From positions 1 through 45,000 of the forward strand of contig NZ_MAQW01000008.1 of assembly GCF_001682855.1 (NCBI RefSeq): a stretch of DNA of 45,000 nt, read 5' to 3'. The stretch comes from Bacillus sp. FJAT-27264. Lineage in GTDB: Bacteria > Bacillota > Bacilli > Paenibacillales > Paenibacillaceae. This document shows positions 36,418 through 45,000 of the stretch, piece after piece. The notes below the pieces were generated by a model that ran no database searches, was not told the DNA's origin, and worked only from the letters and a program-made list of their open reading frames with translations. Position numbers and translations under genes: made by a program. Position 1 is the first letter of the stretch, and each line of letters begins with the position of its first letter.

Positions 36418-36487
36418 TTACCATCAGAAAAGCCATAGCACGTATTGTCGACCAACCGCAATACACGTAGGGGGAACCTGTTAATTT

Positions 36488-37741
36488 ATGGAAAAATTAA
36501 TGATTGGCGGTGGACGTCCGCTGCAAGGTGTTGTCACGATCAGCGGAGCCAAGAACAGCGCGATTGCGCTTATTCCTGCGGCGATTTTAGCCGAATCTGA
36601 AGTTGTGCTGGATAATCTACCGTCCCTTAGCGATGTTGCAGTTTACTCCGAAATACTGGAAGAGCTTGGCGCGAATGTATCCTGGTCAGGCAACCAAATG
36701 AGAATTGACCCCTCCCGTATTGTGTCCATCCCTATGCCGAATGGGCCTGTGAAGAAATTGCGGGCGTCTTACTATATGATGGGAGCGCTCCTTGGAAGAT
36801 TCAAGGAAGCGACAATAGGGCTTCCCGGTGGCTGCAATTTTGAGCCCCGTCCGATTGACCAGCACATCAAGGGATTTGAAGCGCTGGGCGCAACAGTGAC
36901 TAATGAACACGGCTCTATCCACCTGTATGCCAAGGAATTGCGCGGGGCCAAGATTTATCTGGATGTATCCAGTGTCGGGGCCACGATTAATATCATGTTG
37001 GCGGCTTCAAGAGCCAAGGGCTCTACTATTATTGAAAATGCGGCTAAAGAGCCTGAGATTATAGATGTAGCTACACTCCTTAATTCAATGGGTGCCATCA
37101 TTAAAGGTGCCGGTACGGAAACCATCCGGATCGAAGGCGTTACGGAAATGCACGGCTGCCGTCACTCCATTATTCCTGACCGGATTCAAGCTGGAACATA
37201 TATGATTGCTGCTGCGGCGACGCGTGGCAACGTCCTTATAGATAACGTCATCCCTAAGCATCTGGAGGCATTAACCGCCAAGCTATTGGAGATGGGCGTA
37301 GATATTGAAGAGCTTGATGAGAGCATTCGCGTAATTGGCAGAGCCAAGTATGAGCATGCTGATGTTAAAGCGCTGATTTACCCAGGCTTTCCCACCGATC
37401 TGCAATCCCCGATGACCAGCATGCTGACGCAGGCTGAAGGTGTTAGTGTATTGAGTGACTTCGTATATAGCAGCCGTTTCAAACATGTGCCGGAACTGGT
37501 TCGCATGGGGGCTAAGATTCGTGTCGAGGGTCGCTCGGCAATCGTGGAAGGCAGCAAGCTTAATGCAGCCAAGGTTAAGGCTGCCGATCTGCGGGCTGGT
37601 GCGGCTCTTGTAATCGCCGGTCTTACAGTTGAGGAAGGCATCACCGAAGTAACGGGTGTGGAGTATATCGATCGCGGCTACGATCATTTGGTGACTAATC
37701 TCCGTAATCTGGGGGCTGACGTTTGGCGCGAGAACGAATAG
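36488..37741 (+). CDS. murA: UDP-N-acetylglucosamine 1-carboxyvinyltransferase
   Basis: MurA transfers enolpyruvate from PEP to UDP-GlcNAc, the first committed step of peptidoglycan synthesis and the target of fosfomycin. At 417 aa it is full length with two EPSP-synthase-like domains. [13 protein letters not shown] holds the conserved Lys/Asn pair, and the [12 protein letters not shown] loop holds the fosfomycin-reactive Cys. It lies in the murAB (murZ) position between fbaA and rho, so a second murA probably exists elsewhere. The start is ATG 36488 behind AGGGGGAAC. Confidence 0.96.
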   Translation: MEKLMIGGGRPLQGVVTISGAKNSAIALIPAAILAESEVVLDNLPSLSDVAVYSEILEELGANVSWSGNQMRIDPSRIVSIPMPNGPVKKLRASYYMMGALLGRFKEATIGLPGGCNFEPRPIDQHIKGFEALGATVTNEHGSIHLYAKELRGAKIYLDVSSVGATINIMLAASRAKGSTIIENAAKEPEIIDVATLLNSMGAIIKGAGTETIRIEGVTEMHGCRHSIIPDRIQAGTYMIAAAATRGNVLIDNVIPKHLEALTAKLLEMGVDIEELDESIRVIGRAKYEHADVKALIYPGFPTDLQSPMTSMLTQAEGVSVLSDFVYSSRFKHVPELVRMGAKIRVEGRSAIVEGSKLNAAKVKAADLRAGAALVIAGLTVEEGITEVTGVEYIDRGYDHLVTNLRNLGADVWRENE

Positions 37742-37930
37742 AATGAATTTATGGGGATTTCCCGGTGACTGGAAGGAGTTTATTTTGCAGGAATAATGCA
37801 TATCTCCTTCCGATTCGGGTAATCCTATTCTAATGAGGATTTTGACGGACTCTTATTTTTTGTTGATATAGTTCAGTTTATATAGAACTATTCACGGACT
37901 CATTATAAAAATTGAATAGGTGGTTATTAC

Positions 37931-39280
37931 ATGGATCTTCAAATTTCCGATCTGGAAGAAATGAAGCTGACCGACTTGTACAAGCTGGCCAAGAAATACC
38001 AGATTCCTTACTACGGGCAGATGAAGAAACGGGAGCTGATCTTTGCTATCCTTCGGGCGCAGGCGGAGCAAAGCGGGCTCATGTTTATGGAAGGTGTACT
38101 GGAGATTCTGCCGGAGGGATACGGGTTCCTAAGGCCGATCAACTACTTGCCAAGTGCGGAGGATATTTATATCTCAGCCTCCCAGATTCGCAAGTTTGAT
38201 CTTCGAAGCGGAGACCTAGTATCGGGGAAATGTCGGACCCCCAAAGAAAATGAACGTTATTTTGGATTGCTTCAGGTCAATGCCGTTAATGGCGAGAACC
38301 CTGCCAGCGCAGCGGAACGCCTGCATTTCCCGGCGTTAACACCTCTTTATCCGCAAGACAAGCTGCCGCTTGAAACATCCCCTACTCATTTATCTACCCG
38401 AATAATGGATTTGCTCGCTCCTGTAGGTCTGGGGCAACGCGGTTTGATTGTAGCGCCTCCCAAAGCAGGGAAGACGCTCCTCCTAAAAGAAATTGCCAAT
38501 AGCATTTCCACTAATAATCCTGAGATAGAACTGTTTGTGCTTCTAATCGATGAACGTCCCGAGGAAGTAACTGATATGCAGCGCTCTGTGAAGGGTGAAG
38601 TTGTGGCCTCAACTTTTGACGAATTGCCGGAGAATCATATCAAAGTAGCTGAGCTTGTGCTTCAACGTGCGCTTCGTTTGGTAGAGCATAAGAAAGATGT
38701 TGTTATTCTGCTGGATAGTATTACGCGTCTGGCGCGTGCATATAACCTTGTCGTGCCTCCATCCGGACGGACGCTAAGCGGAGGTATTGATCCTGCTGCT
38801 TTCCATCGCCCTAAACGGTTTTTCGGATCGGCGCGTAATGTAGAAGAAGGCGGCAGCTTAACAATTTTGGCTACAGCATTGATCGATACAGGTTCACGTA
38901 TGGATGACATTATTTATGAAGAGTTTAAAGGTACAGGCAATATGGAGCTACATCTGGACCGCAAGCTTGCTGAACGCCGTATTTTCCCTGCGATTGATAT
39001 TCGTCGTTCAGGTACTCGTCGTGAAGAGGTGCTGCTGAGTAAGGAAGAACTGGATACCATTTGGGCTATCCGTAAAAATATGAATGAGTCCTATGATTTT
39101 GTGGAAGGATTCCTCAAAAAGCTGCGTGACAGCAAGACGAATGCCGAGTTCCTGGCATCATTTGATGTTGCAGGTAAAGAGTCTGCCAGTGGCACGGCCA
39201 GCAGTGGCGGTACATCGAACAGCGGAGCATCCGCACGTCGTACGACCCGCCCGAAGGCACCCACCGCATCCACAACCTAG
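37931..39280 (+). CDS. rho: Transcription termination factor Rho
   Basis: Rho is a hexameric RNA-dependent ATPase that ends transcription. The N-terminal Rho_N helical domain (MKLTDLYKLAKKYQIP) and cold-shock RNA-binding domain (LEILPEGYGFLRPINY) precede the ATPase: Walker A APPKAGKTLLL, Walker B VVILLDSITRLARAYN, and the Q/R loops RRSGTRREE. The last 35 residues form a low-complexity tail rich in Ser, Gly, Ala and Thr with Arg (SGTASSGGTSNSGASARR), not usual for the short Bacillus Rho. ATG 37931 follows AGGTGG. Confidence 0.97.
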   Translation: MDLQISDLEEMKLTDLYKLAKKYQIPYYGQMKKRELIFAILRAQAEQSGLMFMEGVLEILPEGYGFLRPINYLPSAEDIYISASQIRKFDLRSGDLVSGKCRTPKENERYFGLLQVNAVNGENPASAAERLHFPALTPLYPQDKLPLETSPTHLSTRIMDLLAPVGLGQRGLIVAPPKAGKTLLLKEIANSISTNNPEIELFVLLIDERPEEVTDMQRSVKGEVVASTFDELPENHIKVAELVLQRALRLVEHKKDVVILLDSITRLARAYNLVVPPSGRTLSGGIDPAAFHRPKRFFGSARNVEEGGSLTILATALIDTGSRMDDIIYEEFKGTGNMELHLDRKLAERRIFPAIDIRRSGTRREEVLLSKEELDTIWAIRKNMNESYDFVEGFLKKLRDSKTNAEFLASFDVAGKESASGTASSGGTSNSGASARRTTRPKAPTASTT

Positions 39281-39303
39281 AACGAGAATAAGAGGAGACT
39301 AAC

Positions 39304-40581
39304 ATGTATTTGGTATATGCCGATGAGAAAGGTAACGTATATGATCACCCCGAGCTGTACGGGCTAGCCCGTAGCGGGGATTTGATTGTTGAAATGCTGG
39401 AGGAAGAGCTGATTCCACTGCCTGAGGGTGCTACACTGGTCGGTCTGCCTAACACGCGGGCCGTGGGCATGAATCCGGCAACCGGTGAAATGCTGCCGCT
39501 GCCTGAAGGTTCTCAAGCGGTTGGGGCATTGATGCCACAAGGTTATACACGGTTATGCCTTCCCGGCTATGTCAAGACAGATAAGTCTTACAAGCTGCCC
39601 CTGTTCGGTTATTCGGCAGTGGTATGGAAGGACGGACGTTTCTATGTAGGTGCAGAGCTTACAGATGATCCTGAACAATGGAACCCGCTCAATTGCGACC
39701 GGGATCTTGTGAAGAAGGGTGTGGGCAATCTGACAGCTAAGTACCCGGAGAACCGTCTCTTCGGACACTTGTCCAATTGTGCACTCGGCTATGAATGCCT
39801 TACCTCCTCCAACACCTTCCTGGGACGTTGGGAGGGTGCTGTGCCTGTTTCCTATTCTTGCAATGCAGGCTGCTTCGGCTGTATTTCAGAGCAGCCTGAT
39901 GACAGTGGTTTTGTCTCCCCGCAGACTCGGATGAACTTCCGCCCGCGTGTAGACGAACTGGTAGAAGTGATGTTGGAGCACCTGAAGACGCCAGAATCCA
40001 TTGTTAGCTTTGGACAAGGTTGTGAAGGGGAGCCGTCGACACAAGCTAAGATTATTATCGAGGCTATGCGAGAAGTGCGTGCTACTACCGACATGGGTTA
40101 CATTAATATCAATACGAACGCGGGCTTAAGTGACCATATTCGCGGAATCGTCGATGCTGGGCTTGATTTGATGCGTGTCAGCACTATCAGTGCGTTGGAT
40201 GATCACTACAATGCCTATTACAAGCCGCGGGGTTACACCTTGGCCAATGTTGAGAAATCTCTGAAATATGCAGCCTCCCAGGGTGTATACACGTCGATCA
40301 ACTATCTGATCTTCCCTGGTGTGACTGATCGTGAAGAAGAGATCGAAGCCATGGTGGAATTCGTGAGACGTACTGATCTCAAGCTAATTCAGATGCGGAA
40401 TTTGAATATTGACCCGGAGAGTTATCTGGAACTGATTCCTCCAGCTCAGGGAGAAATCCTCGGCATGAAGACCATGCTGGACATTTTTCGGGAAGAGCTT
40501 CCTGATGTGGTTATCGGTTCGTTTACCCATGTACCGCCTGCTAATTTGAGACGCGCCAAGTCTGGCCGTATACACGTGTAG
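39304..40581 (+). CDS. Radical SAM protein of unknown function
   Basis: This 425-aa radical SAM enzyme has the [4Fe-4S] motif CNAGCFGC (Cys186, 190, 193), followed by the glycine-type motif SFGQGCEGEPS and a partial TIM barrel (INTNAGLSDHIRGIVDAG, NYLIFPGVTDREEE). About 180 residues before the core form a separate N-terminal domain with extra cysteines (Cys131, 159, 165) that could bind another cluster. No C-terminal SPASM domain is seen. It starts 23 bp after rho with AAGAGGAG and may be cotranscribed. The substrate is unknown; no small precursor peptide is adjacent. Confidence 0.9.
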   Translation: MYLVYADEKGNVYDHPELYGLARSGDLIVEMLEEELIPLPEGATLVGLPNTRAVGMNPATGEMLPLPEGSQAVGALMPQGYTRLCLPGYVKTDKSYKLPLFGYSAVVWKDGRFYVGAELTDDPEQWNPLNCDRDLVKKGVGNLTAKYPENRLFGHLSNCALGYECLTSSNTFLGRWEGAVPVSYSCNAGCFGCISEQPDDSGFVSPQTRMNFRPRVDELVEVMLEHLKTPESIVSFGQGCEGEPSTQAKIIIEAMREVRATTDMGYININTNAGLSDHIRGIVDAGLDLMRVSTISALDDHYNAYYKPRGYTLANVEKSLKYAASQGVYTSINYLIFPGVTDREEEIEAMVEFVRRTDLKLIQMRNLNIDPESYLELIPPAQGEILGMKTMLDIFREELPDVVIGSFTHVPPANLRRAKSGRIHV

Positions 40582-40607
40582 CATTAGAAATGTAAATTTG
40601 AAACATA

Positions 40608-40636
40608 TTGCCCATTTGCATGTTTCGTGCTAAACT
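40608..40636 (+). promoter_or_regulatory. rpmE: rpmE promoter
   Basis: TTGCCC (40608-40613), a 17-bp spacer and an extended -10 TGC-TAAACT (40631-40636). Confidence 0.6.
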
Positions 40637-40700
40637 ATGCTCATGTGTCTATATAACTCTGAGTCCGCATGAGGCTTAGGGCAAGAGAGGTGAAATTCAA

Positions 40701-40898
40701 ATGCAAGAAGCAATTCAACCAAAGTACAACATTACTAAGGTAACCTGCGCATGTGGCAACACTTTCGAATCCGGTTCTGTTAAACAAGAGCTGCGCGTCG
40801 AAATTTGCTCCAACTGCCACCCGTTCTTCACTGGCAAGCAGAAGTTCCTGGATGCCGGCGGTCGCGTTGATAGATTTAAGAAGAAATATGGTATCTAA
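40701..40898 (+). CDS. rpmE: 50S ribosomal protein L31, zinc-binding type
   Basis: L31 bridges the large and small ribosomal subunits at the central protuberance. At 65 aa it is the normal length. It carries the zinc ligands CAC (16, 18) and CSNC (36, 39), so it is the Zn-dependent paralogue; Bacillales often encode a zinc-free copy (rpmE2) under Zur control elsewhere. ATG 40701 follows AGAGAGGTG. Confidence 0.96.
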   Translation: MQEAIQPKYNITKVTCACGNTFESGSVKQELRVEICSNCHPFFTGKQKFLDAGGRVDRFKKKYGI

Positions 40899-40936
40899 TT
40901 CAATTGGCCCGTTTGCGGCATAATTATTAGATCTAG

Positions 40937-40963
40937 CCCCCGGCCTAGTGCCGGGGGTTTTTT
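40937..40963 (+). terminator. Terminator after rpmE
   Basis: CCCCCGGC and GCCGGGGG form a perfect 8-bp stem with a CTAGT loop, followed by six T residues. Confidence 0.93.
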
Positions 40964-41033
40964 CAATGCTCCCAGATATTGAGCTGTTTTATTCCTGCAA
41001 GGCATGTAATCGGGGTTGTTAATTTCCCTGAGG

Positions 41034-41062
41034 TTGATTTTTGTCCGAGCGTAGGATATACT
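41034..41062 (+). promoter_or_regulatory. SRP RNA promoter
   Basis: TTGATT (41034-41039) and TATACT (41057-41062) are separated by 17 bp, with the RNA starting about 7 bases on. Confidence 0.7.
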
Positions 41063-41067
41063 TAACT

Positions 41068-41345
41068 TCGCCGTGCTAGACGGGGAGGTAGCGGTGCCCT
41101 GTAACTCGCAATCCGCTGTAGCGAGGTTGAATTCCTGTTAGAGGTGCTGTCGATGTGAGGCCTTGGTCCCTATGGGCTGTGTTGACGGTTGGGTCCTCCG
41201 CAATGAGTGCTTGTGAACCTGGTCAGGTCCGGAAGGAAGCAGCCATAAGCAAGTTTGCTCTTGTGCCGGAGGGTGGCCTAGCCCGAGCAGTCAGTAGGGT
41301 TGCCGCTTGGATCGCAGCCATCAATAACAGGTGCACGGTTTATAT
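41068..41345 (+). ncRNA. ffs: Signal recognition particle RNA, long Alu-type (scRNA)
   Basis: The 4.5S/scRNA scaffolds Ffh in co-translational membrane targeting. The ends pair (GCCGTGC near 41070 with GCACGGT near 41333). The 5' part is the Alu domain found in Bacillus-type SRP RNAs. The apical S domain is diagnostic: GGTCAGGTCCGGAAGGAAGCAGCC region (41221-41245) with its GGAA tetraloop and the asymmetric Ffh-binding loop. At about 275 nt it matches the B. subtilis long form. It precedes dnaX as scr does there. An ORF drawn through it is spurious. Confidence 0.95.
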
Positions 41346-41356
41346 GAATAAATGAC

Positions 41357-41395
41357 AGCATCTTTGCGACAAGCGAGGATGCTTTTTGTTTTTGG
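41357..41395 (+). terminator. Terminator after SRP RNA
   Basis: AGCATC and GATGCT close a stem containing an inner TTGC/GCGA pair and are followed by TTTTGTTTTT. Confidence 0.75.
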
Positions 41396-41421
41396 TCAAA
41401 GTCTGGAGAATATAGTATAAT
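41392..41421 (+). promoter_or_regulatory. dnaX: dnaX promoter
   Basis: TTGGTC (41392-41397), an 18-bp spacer and a perfect TATAAT (41416-41421). Confidence 0.6.
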
Positions 41422-41472
41422 GAGTTAGCGACAAATGCCAAGAAAGTGGCACTTGAGAGAGGGTAATGCATA

Positions 41473-43245
41473 GTGGAACATATCGCGCTGTACCGTGCTT
41501 GGCGGCCGCAGTCGTTTCAGGACATGGTAGGACAACAGCACATTATCCAAACGCTGCAGAATGCTATACGGGAAGACAGGGTCTCACACGCTTATTTGTT
41601 CAGTGGTCCTCGGGGAACTGGTAAGACCAGTGCTGCCAAGGTGCTGGCTAAGGCGGTCAACTGTGAGCGCGGCCAGGGGCCGGAGCCTTGCAACGAGTGT
41701 CCATCCTGCCTGCGGATTACTGCTGGCAATGTCATGGATGTGCAGGAGATTGATGCGGCGTCCAACCGGGGTGTGGAAGAGATTCGTGACCTGCGGGATA
41801 AGGTGAAGTACGCGCCTACCGAAGTGCGTCGTAAAGTGTATATTATTGATGAAGTGCATATGCTGACAACAGAAGCGTTCAATGCGCTGCTGAAGACGCT
41901 AGAGGAGCCGCCGCCCCATGTAATGTTCATATTGGCGACGACAGAGCCTCATAAGCTGCCAGCGACGATTATTTCCCGTTGTCAGCGGTTTGATTTCCGC
42001 CGGGTATCCTTGGAGGAGCAGACGGGCCACCTGAAGCAAATCTGTGAGAAGGAAGGCATCACCGCAGATGATGACGCGCTGCAATACATTGCACGTCTAT
42101 CCGATGGGGGGATGCGCGATGCGCTTAGTATTCTCGATCAGATATCTTCTTTTACAGAGGGCCAGGTTACCTACCAACAAGTGCTGGGAATGACTGGAGG
42201 GATCCCTTCAGAACAGTTCGCGCGTCTGGCCAGAGCGATTTTGGAAGGTGACATGGGACTTCTTCTGGAGCTTGTCGAACAGCTTATGCATGAGGGCAAA
42301 AGTGCCGATAAATGTCTCGAAAATTTATTGTATTACTTCCGGGACTTGCTTATGATCAAAATGGTGCCCAGCGCCGACCACTTAACCGACCGTGTTCTGA
42401 ACCCGGCGGATTTTAAGGATATGGCTACCGCCTTCAGCCGTGAGCAGCTGTTCGGTATTGTGGAGACGCTTAACCGCTATCTGGGTGAGATGAAATATGC
42501 CACTCATCCGCAGACACTGTTTGAAGTAGCTCTCATGAAGCTCTGCAGCTTGCAGGAGAGTGCCTCAGTTTCGGCTGATACAGCTGTTTCGCCTGGCGGC
42601 TTCCAAGGAGCTGCCGTAGGGGGGAATGCCGCTACTGACTCTGGTGAACTAGGCGTGCTTAAGAAACAGATCGCGTCGCTGGAGAAGAAGTTGGAGCAGG
42701 CCCTACAGTCAGGTGGCATTGCGGGAGGACGCGAGGGTGCACAGGCGAGGCCTGCCTCTGTGCCTAGTGCTGCTCCGCGGATCACCACGGCTTCCAAGAT
42801 GCCGCCGCAGGTGGATAAATTCATCGCTGGTAAGGACAGCGCAGACTTTGCGTCTATTTATAAGCAGTGGAGCCTAGTGCTACAAGGTGTGAAGGAAGAG
42901 AAAATCACCGTTCATGCCTGGTTCGTAGACGGAGAGCCGGTATCGGTTATGGAAGACGCTGTGCTGGTCGCCTTCAAGAACACCATTCATCGGGATACTA
43001 CTGAGAAGCCTGCTAACCGGCAGGTGATTGAGGGCGTTCTGGCTGCCCGCCTGGGTAAGCCGTACCGACTTGTAACTATTATGCTTCGTGACTGGAACGA
43101 GGCTGCTATGAAGTCTGCCGAACAGCCAGGCAAGGAAGAATTGCGCCTGGAACATGAACACGAGGCGGGAGCGACAAAACAAGAACCTTGGATTGATGAG
43201 GCGATCCAGCTTTTTGGAGAAGACCTTGTTGTCATAAAAGAGTAA
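41473..43245 (+). CDS. dnaX: DNA polymerase III subunit gamma/tau
   Basis: DnaX is the clamp-loader ATPase that couples the polymerase and helicase. GTG 41473 with GAGAGGG gives 590 aa. It has Walker A GPRGTGKTS, a four-Cys zinc module (CERGQGPEPCNECPSC), Walker B VYIIDEVHML and the arginine-finger SRC in ISRCQRFDF. Domain III follows, then a Gly/Ala-rich linker (about 370-450) and the tau-specific C-terminal domain. I find no A-AAA-AAG slippery site, so a frameshifted gamma form is not supported. It heads dnaX-ybaB-recR. Confidence 0.96.
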   Translation: MEHIALYRAWRPQSFQDMVGQQHIIQTLQNAIREDRVSHAYLFSGPRGTGKTSAAKVLAKAVNCERGQGPEPCNECPSCLRITAGNVMDVQEIDAASNRGVEEIRDLRDKVKYAPTEVRRKVYIIDEVHMLTTEAFNALLKTLEEPPPHVMFILATTEPHKLPATIISRCQRFDFRRVSLEEQTGHLKQICEKEGITADDDALQYIARLSDGGMRDALSILDQISSFTEGQVTYQQVLGMTGGIPSEQFARLARAILEGDMGLLLELVEQLMHEGKSADKCLENLLYYFRDLLMIKMVPSADHLTDRVLNPADFKDMATAFSREQLFGIVETLNRYLGEMKYATHPQTLFEVALMKLCSLQESASVSADTAVSPGGFQGAAVGGNAATDSGELGVLKKQIASLEKKLEQALQSGGIAGGREGAQARPASVPSAAPRITTASKMPPQVDKFIAGKDSADFASIYKQWSLVLQGVKEEKITVHAWFVDGEPVSVMEDAVLVAFKNTIHRDTTEKPANRQVIEGVLAARLGKPYRLVTIMLRDWNEAAMKSAEQPGKEELRLEHEHEAGATKQEPWIDEAIQLFGEDLVVIKE

Positions 43246-43296
43246 TGCTTTCAGCAGATTAGCGCTAAACAGCGCATTCCAAAGGAGAGATCGATT

Positions 43297-43608
43297 ATGA
43301 ACAATATGAACCAAATGATGAAACAGGTTAAGAAAATGCAGGAGCAAATGCTCAAAGCCCAAGAGGAGCTTGGCAGCAAAACAATTGAAGGTTCATCTGG
43401 TGGCGGCGTGGTAACCGTGCAAGTGAACGGACACAAGAAATTGCTGTCCATTCAGATTAAACCGGAAGCAGTGGATCCGGATGATGTAGAAATGCTGCAG
43501 GATCTTGTGATTACGGCTGTGAATGATGCTTTGACACAAGCCGAAGATCTGGCAAACAACGACATGGGTAAATTTACTGGCGGAATGAAGATTCCTGGTT
43601 TGTTCTAG
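43297..43608 (+). CDS. ybaB: YbaB/EbfC family nucleoid-associated protein
   Basis: This 103-aa dimeric DNA-binding protein has a Met/Lys/Gln-rich N-terminal helix ([18 protein letters not shown]), a central beta sheet ([18 protein letters not shown]) and a C-terminal helix. The function is thought to be nucleoid organisation. It sits between dnaX and recR, an arrangement conserved across bacteria. ATG 43297 follows AAAGGAGAG. Confidence 0.95.
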   Translation: MNNMNQMMKQVKKMQEQMLKAQEELGSKTIEGSSGGGVVTVQVNGHKKLLSIQIKPEAVDPDDVEMLQDLVITAVNDALTQAEDLANNDMGKFTGGMKIPGLF

Positions 43609-43646
43609 ACCATTACTCCATTTAGCCCTAAAGGAGAAACATTACT

Positions 43647-44246
43647 TTGCATTATCCCGAACCGCTAGCTAAGCTGATCGATGCTTTTACGCGTTTGCCG
43701 GGGGTCGGTCCAAAGACGGCTGCCCGTCTTGCGTTTCATGTGCTGAATATGAAAGAGGATGAAGTCATTGATTTTGCCAAAGCGCTGGTAAGCGTCAAAC
43801 GCAATCTTCACTATTGCTCGGTGTGCTGTAACATTACCGATACGGATCCGTGCCGGGTCTGTCAGGATAAGACACGCGATGCATCCGTAATCTGTGTGGT
43901 TCAGGACGCCAAGGATTTGGTGGCCATTGAGCGGACTAAGGAATTCAATGGTTATTACCATGTCCTCCAGGGAGCGATTTCACCAATGGAGGGTATTGGA
44001 CCGGATGATATCCGTCTGAAAGAACTGTTGGTGCGGCTCAGCGACGAGCGGGTGAAGGAATTGATTATGGCGACAAATCCCAATATTGAAGGGGAGGCGA
44101 CAGCTATGTATATTTCGCGGTTAACGCGCCCTTTTGATATTAAAATCACCAGAATAGCCCATGGCTTGCCTGTAGGCGGCGATCTGGAGTATGCGGACGA
44201 GGTCACGCTGTCTAAGGCCTTGGAAGGCCGTCGTGAGCTGTTTTAG
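43647..44246 (+). CDS. recR: Recombination protein RecR
   Basis: RecR forms a DNA clamp with RecO (and RecF) that loads RecA at gaps. TTG 43647 with AAGGAGA gives 199 aa, the normal length. It has an N-terminal helix-hairpin-helix ([15 protein letters not shown]), a four-Cys zinc finger ([16 protein letters not shown]), a Toprim domain ([14 protein letters not shown]) and a C-terminal Walker-B-like strand. Confidence 0.97.
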   Translation: MHYPEPLAKLIDAFTRLPGVGPKTAARLAFHVLNMKEDEVIDFAKALVSVKRNLHYCSVCCNITDTDPCRVCQDKTRDASVICVVQDAKDLVAIERTKEFNGYYHVLQGAISPMEGIGPDDIRLKELLVRLSDERVKELIMATNPNIEGEATAMYISRLTRPFDIKITRIAHGLPVGGDLEYADEVTLSKALEGRRELF

Positions 44247-44272
44247 TTCGTAAGGTACATTAGGTACGTAGA

Positions 44273-44306
44273 GAAGTCCCAAGGAAGCTCTGGGGCTTCT
44301 TTTTTT
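44273..44306 (+). terminator. Terminator after recR
   Basis: GAAGTCCCA and TGGGGCTTC pair over 9 bp with one G-U, followed by seven T residues. Confidence 0.85.
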
Positions 44307-44462
44307 GCGTTCAGAGCTAATACAGGGTATCTCATCATGGGAGACTGGAGATTTGTGATAGTCTTTTGGTTCTAAGTTTGTCCCGTTCCTTATATGAATG
44401 AGAATGAACGAATGAGAGAAAGCGTTCTTGTTGTTTACACTTATTCGGAAGGGGAGCTGAGT

Positions 44463-44708
44463 ATGGGTTGGTGGGCTGCATGGCGGGGGGACGCAGATAA
44501 AGAACGTGAGTATGATGAGGGTTGGAGTACGTTTATGGAAGTGCGCAAGGCGCAAATGGAATGGGAGCGGGCTTATCTGATGTTCGACGAGGCTGTGGGG
44601 CAGGATCAGATAGATTACGCTATTTATATCTTGGAGGCGGCAGAACGCAAATATCAGATTCATTTGAAACATGCCAAAAGTTTGGGACTTAACCGGACAC
44701 AGCTATAA
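44463..44708 (+). CDS. yaaL: YaaL family protein (DUF2508)
   Basis: The short helical protein is rich in charged and aromatic residues (WERAYLMFDEAVGQDQIDYAIYILEAAERKYQ), in line with the DUF2508/YaaL family, and occupies yaaL's position between recR and bofA. ATG 44463 behind AAGGGGAG gives 81 aa starting MGWWAAWRG; an in-frame ATG at 44394 would add 23 residues. The function is unknown. Confidence 0.82.
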   Translation: MGWWAAWRGDADKEREYDEGWSTFMEVRKAQMEWERAYLMFDEAVGQDQIDYAIYILEAAERKYQIHLKHAKSLGLNRTQL

Positions 44709-44743
44709 GGAAATGGAACAGAGTTGATAAAGGAGGGGTGACA

Positions 44744-45000
44744 TTGTTAAGATTAGTAGCTATTGGAGTATTGGCTATATCTGTTCTTTTATTGTTTCTG
44801 ATTGTTTTCCGCAAAAAGTTGGGCTTCGGCTGGCTAAGTTTATTCGGCACCCATTTAATCTTGGCAGCGGTGGGTATTTACTTAGTGAATTTTTCGGGCT
44901 TTGTAACAGATGTGCATATTCCCCTTAACCCGGCAACTGTAGGCGCAGTAACGGTTTTGGGGCTGCCGGGAGTACTGATGCTATTGGGTTTGAAAATAAT
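44744..45000 (+). CDS. bofA: Pro-sigma-K processing inhibitor BofA (partial, runs off the window)
   Basis: The frame opens at TTG 44744 behind AAGGAGGGG and continues to the window edge (85 codons seen). Two hydrophobic segments (LRLVAIGVLAISVLLLFLIVF and a second from about residue 35) surround a polar turn. The VHIPLNPATVGAVTVLGLPGV segment matches BofA, the mother-cell outer-forespore-membrane protein that holds SpoIVFB inactive until the sigma-G checkpoint. Its place after yaaL agrees with B. subtilis. Confidence 0.9.
   Translation, partial: MLRLVAIGVLAISVLLLFLIVFRKKLGFGWLSLFGTHLILAAVGIYLVNFSGFVTDVHIPLNPATVGAVTVLGLPGVLMLLGLKI

Noticed and set aside
41155..41355. ORF inside the SRP RNA
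   Set aside because: It lies wholly within a well-conserved structural RNA and has no ribosome binding site.
41473..43245. Programmed frameshift in dnaX producing gamma
   Set aside because: I found no A-AAA-AAG type slippery heptamer followed by a stem-loop in the gene.

Overview
The window is chromosomal core DNA from a spore-forming member of the Bacillales, most likely Paenibacillus. It is protein-dense, of moderate GC, with strong AGGAGG-type ribosome binding sites and frequent GTG/TTG starts. Gene content supports this: spo0F, an sspP-type spore protein, bofA, a phosphorelay-type sensor kinase, rpoE (delta), ywhD, a zinc-binding L31 and a long Alu-bearing SRP RNA. Both ends match the Bacillus subtilis origin-proximal order (guaB-dacA-pdxS-pdxT-serS-tRNA-Ser on the left, scr-dnaX-yaaK-recR-yaaL-bofA on the right). 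The middle carries blocks that lie elsewhere near the origin in B. subtilis (motAB, ywhD/pbp, ywiB-argS, rpoE-pyrG-spo0F-fbaA-murA-rho-rpmE). I see no insertion sequence, prophage, CRISPR array or toxin-antitoxin module.

Layout. 0.2-6.3 kb: guaB, dacA, a broken pdxS, intact pdxT, serS, tRNA-Ser(UGA). 6.4-8.1 kb: an unknown gene plus sspP behind a sigma-G-like promoter, then a lipoprotein. 8.2-9.3 kb (minus): a GNAT acetyltransferase and tadA. 9.3-12.6 kb: a 311-bp intergenic region packed with DnaA-box and LexA-like sequences, then a sporulation-type histidine kinase and rluF. 12.7-14.3 kb (minus): motA-motB. 14.5-16.5 kb: a hypothetical protein, a pterin carbinolamine dehydratase, a membrane cytochrome c and a second GNAT. 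16.6-18.3 kb (minus): two NlpC/P60 hydrolases, each behind its own ydaO-type c-di-AMP riboswitch. 18.5-26.2 kb: a membrane protein with an M1 peptidase, ywhD, an AbrB-zinc ribbon-HTH regulator, a copper-amine-oxidase-N-like secreted protein and a class A PBP. 26.3-31.7 kb: a secreted Asp-box propeller, a 45-aa ORF, ywiB-argS and a subtilase. 32-41 kb: rpoE, pyrG, spo0F, fbaA, murA, rho, a radical SAM protein, rpmE. 41-45 kb: SRP RNA, dnaX, ybaB, recR, yaaL, and bofA cut by the window edge.

Most genes are housekeeping: nucleotide and cofactor synthesis, tRNA charging, wall building and remodelling, replication and repair. A sporulation thread links the kinase, Spo0F, AbrB-like regulator, SspP, BofA and perhaps the wall enzymes. 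Points that most deserve a second look are the DnaA-box cluster immediately upstream of the phosphorelay kinase (a possible direct replication-to-sporulation link), the pdxS pseudogene beside an intact pdxT, the duplicated riboswitch-hydrolase units, the three-part AbrB fusion, and a terminator-like hairpin antisense to the subtilase start. No wholly new multigene system is evident.
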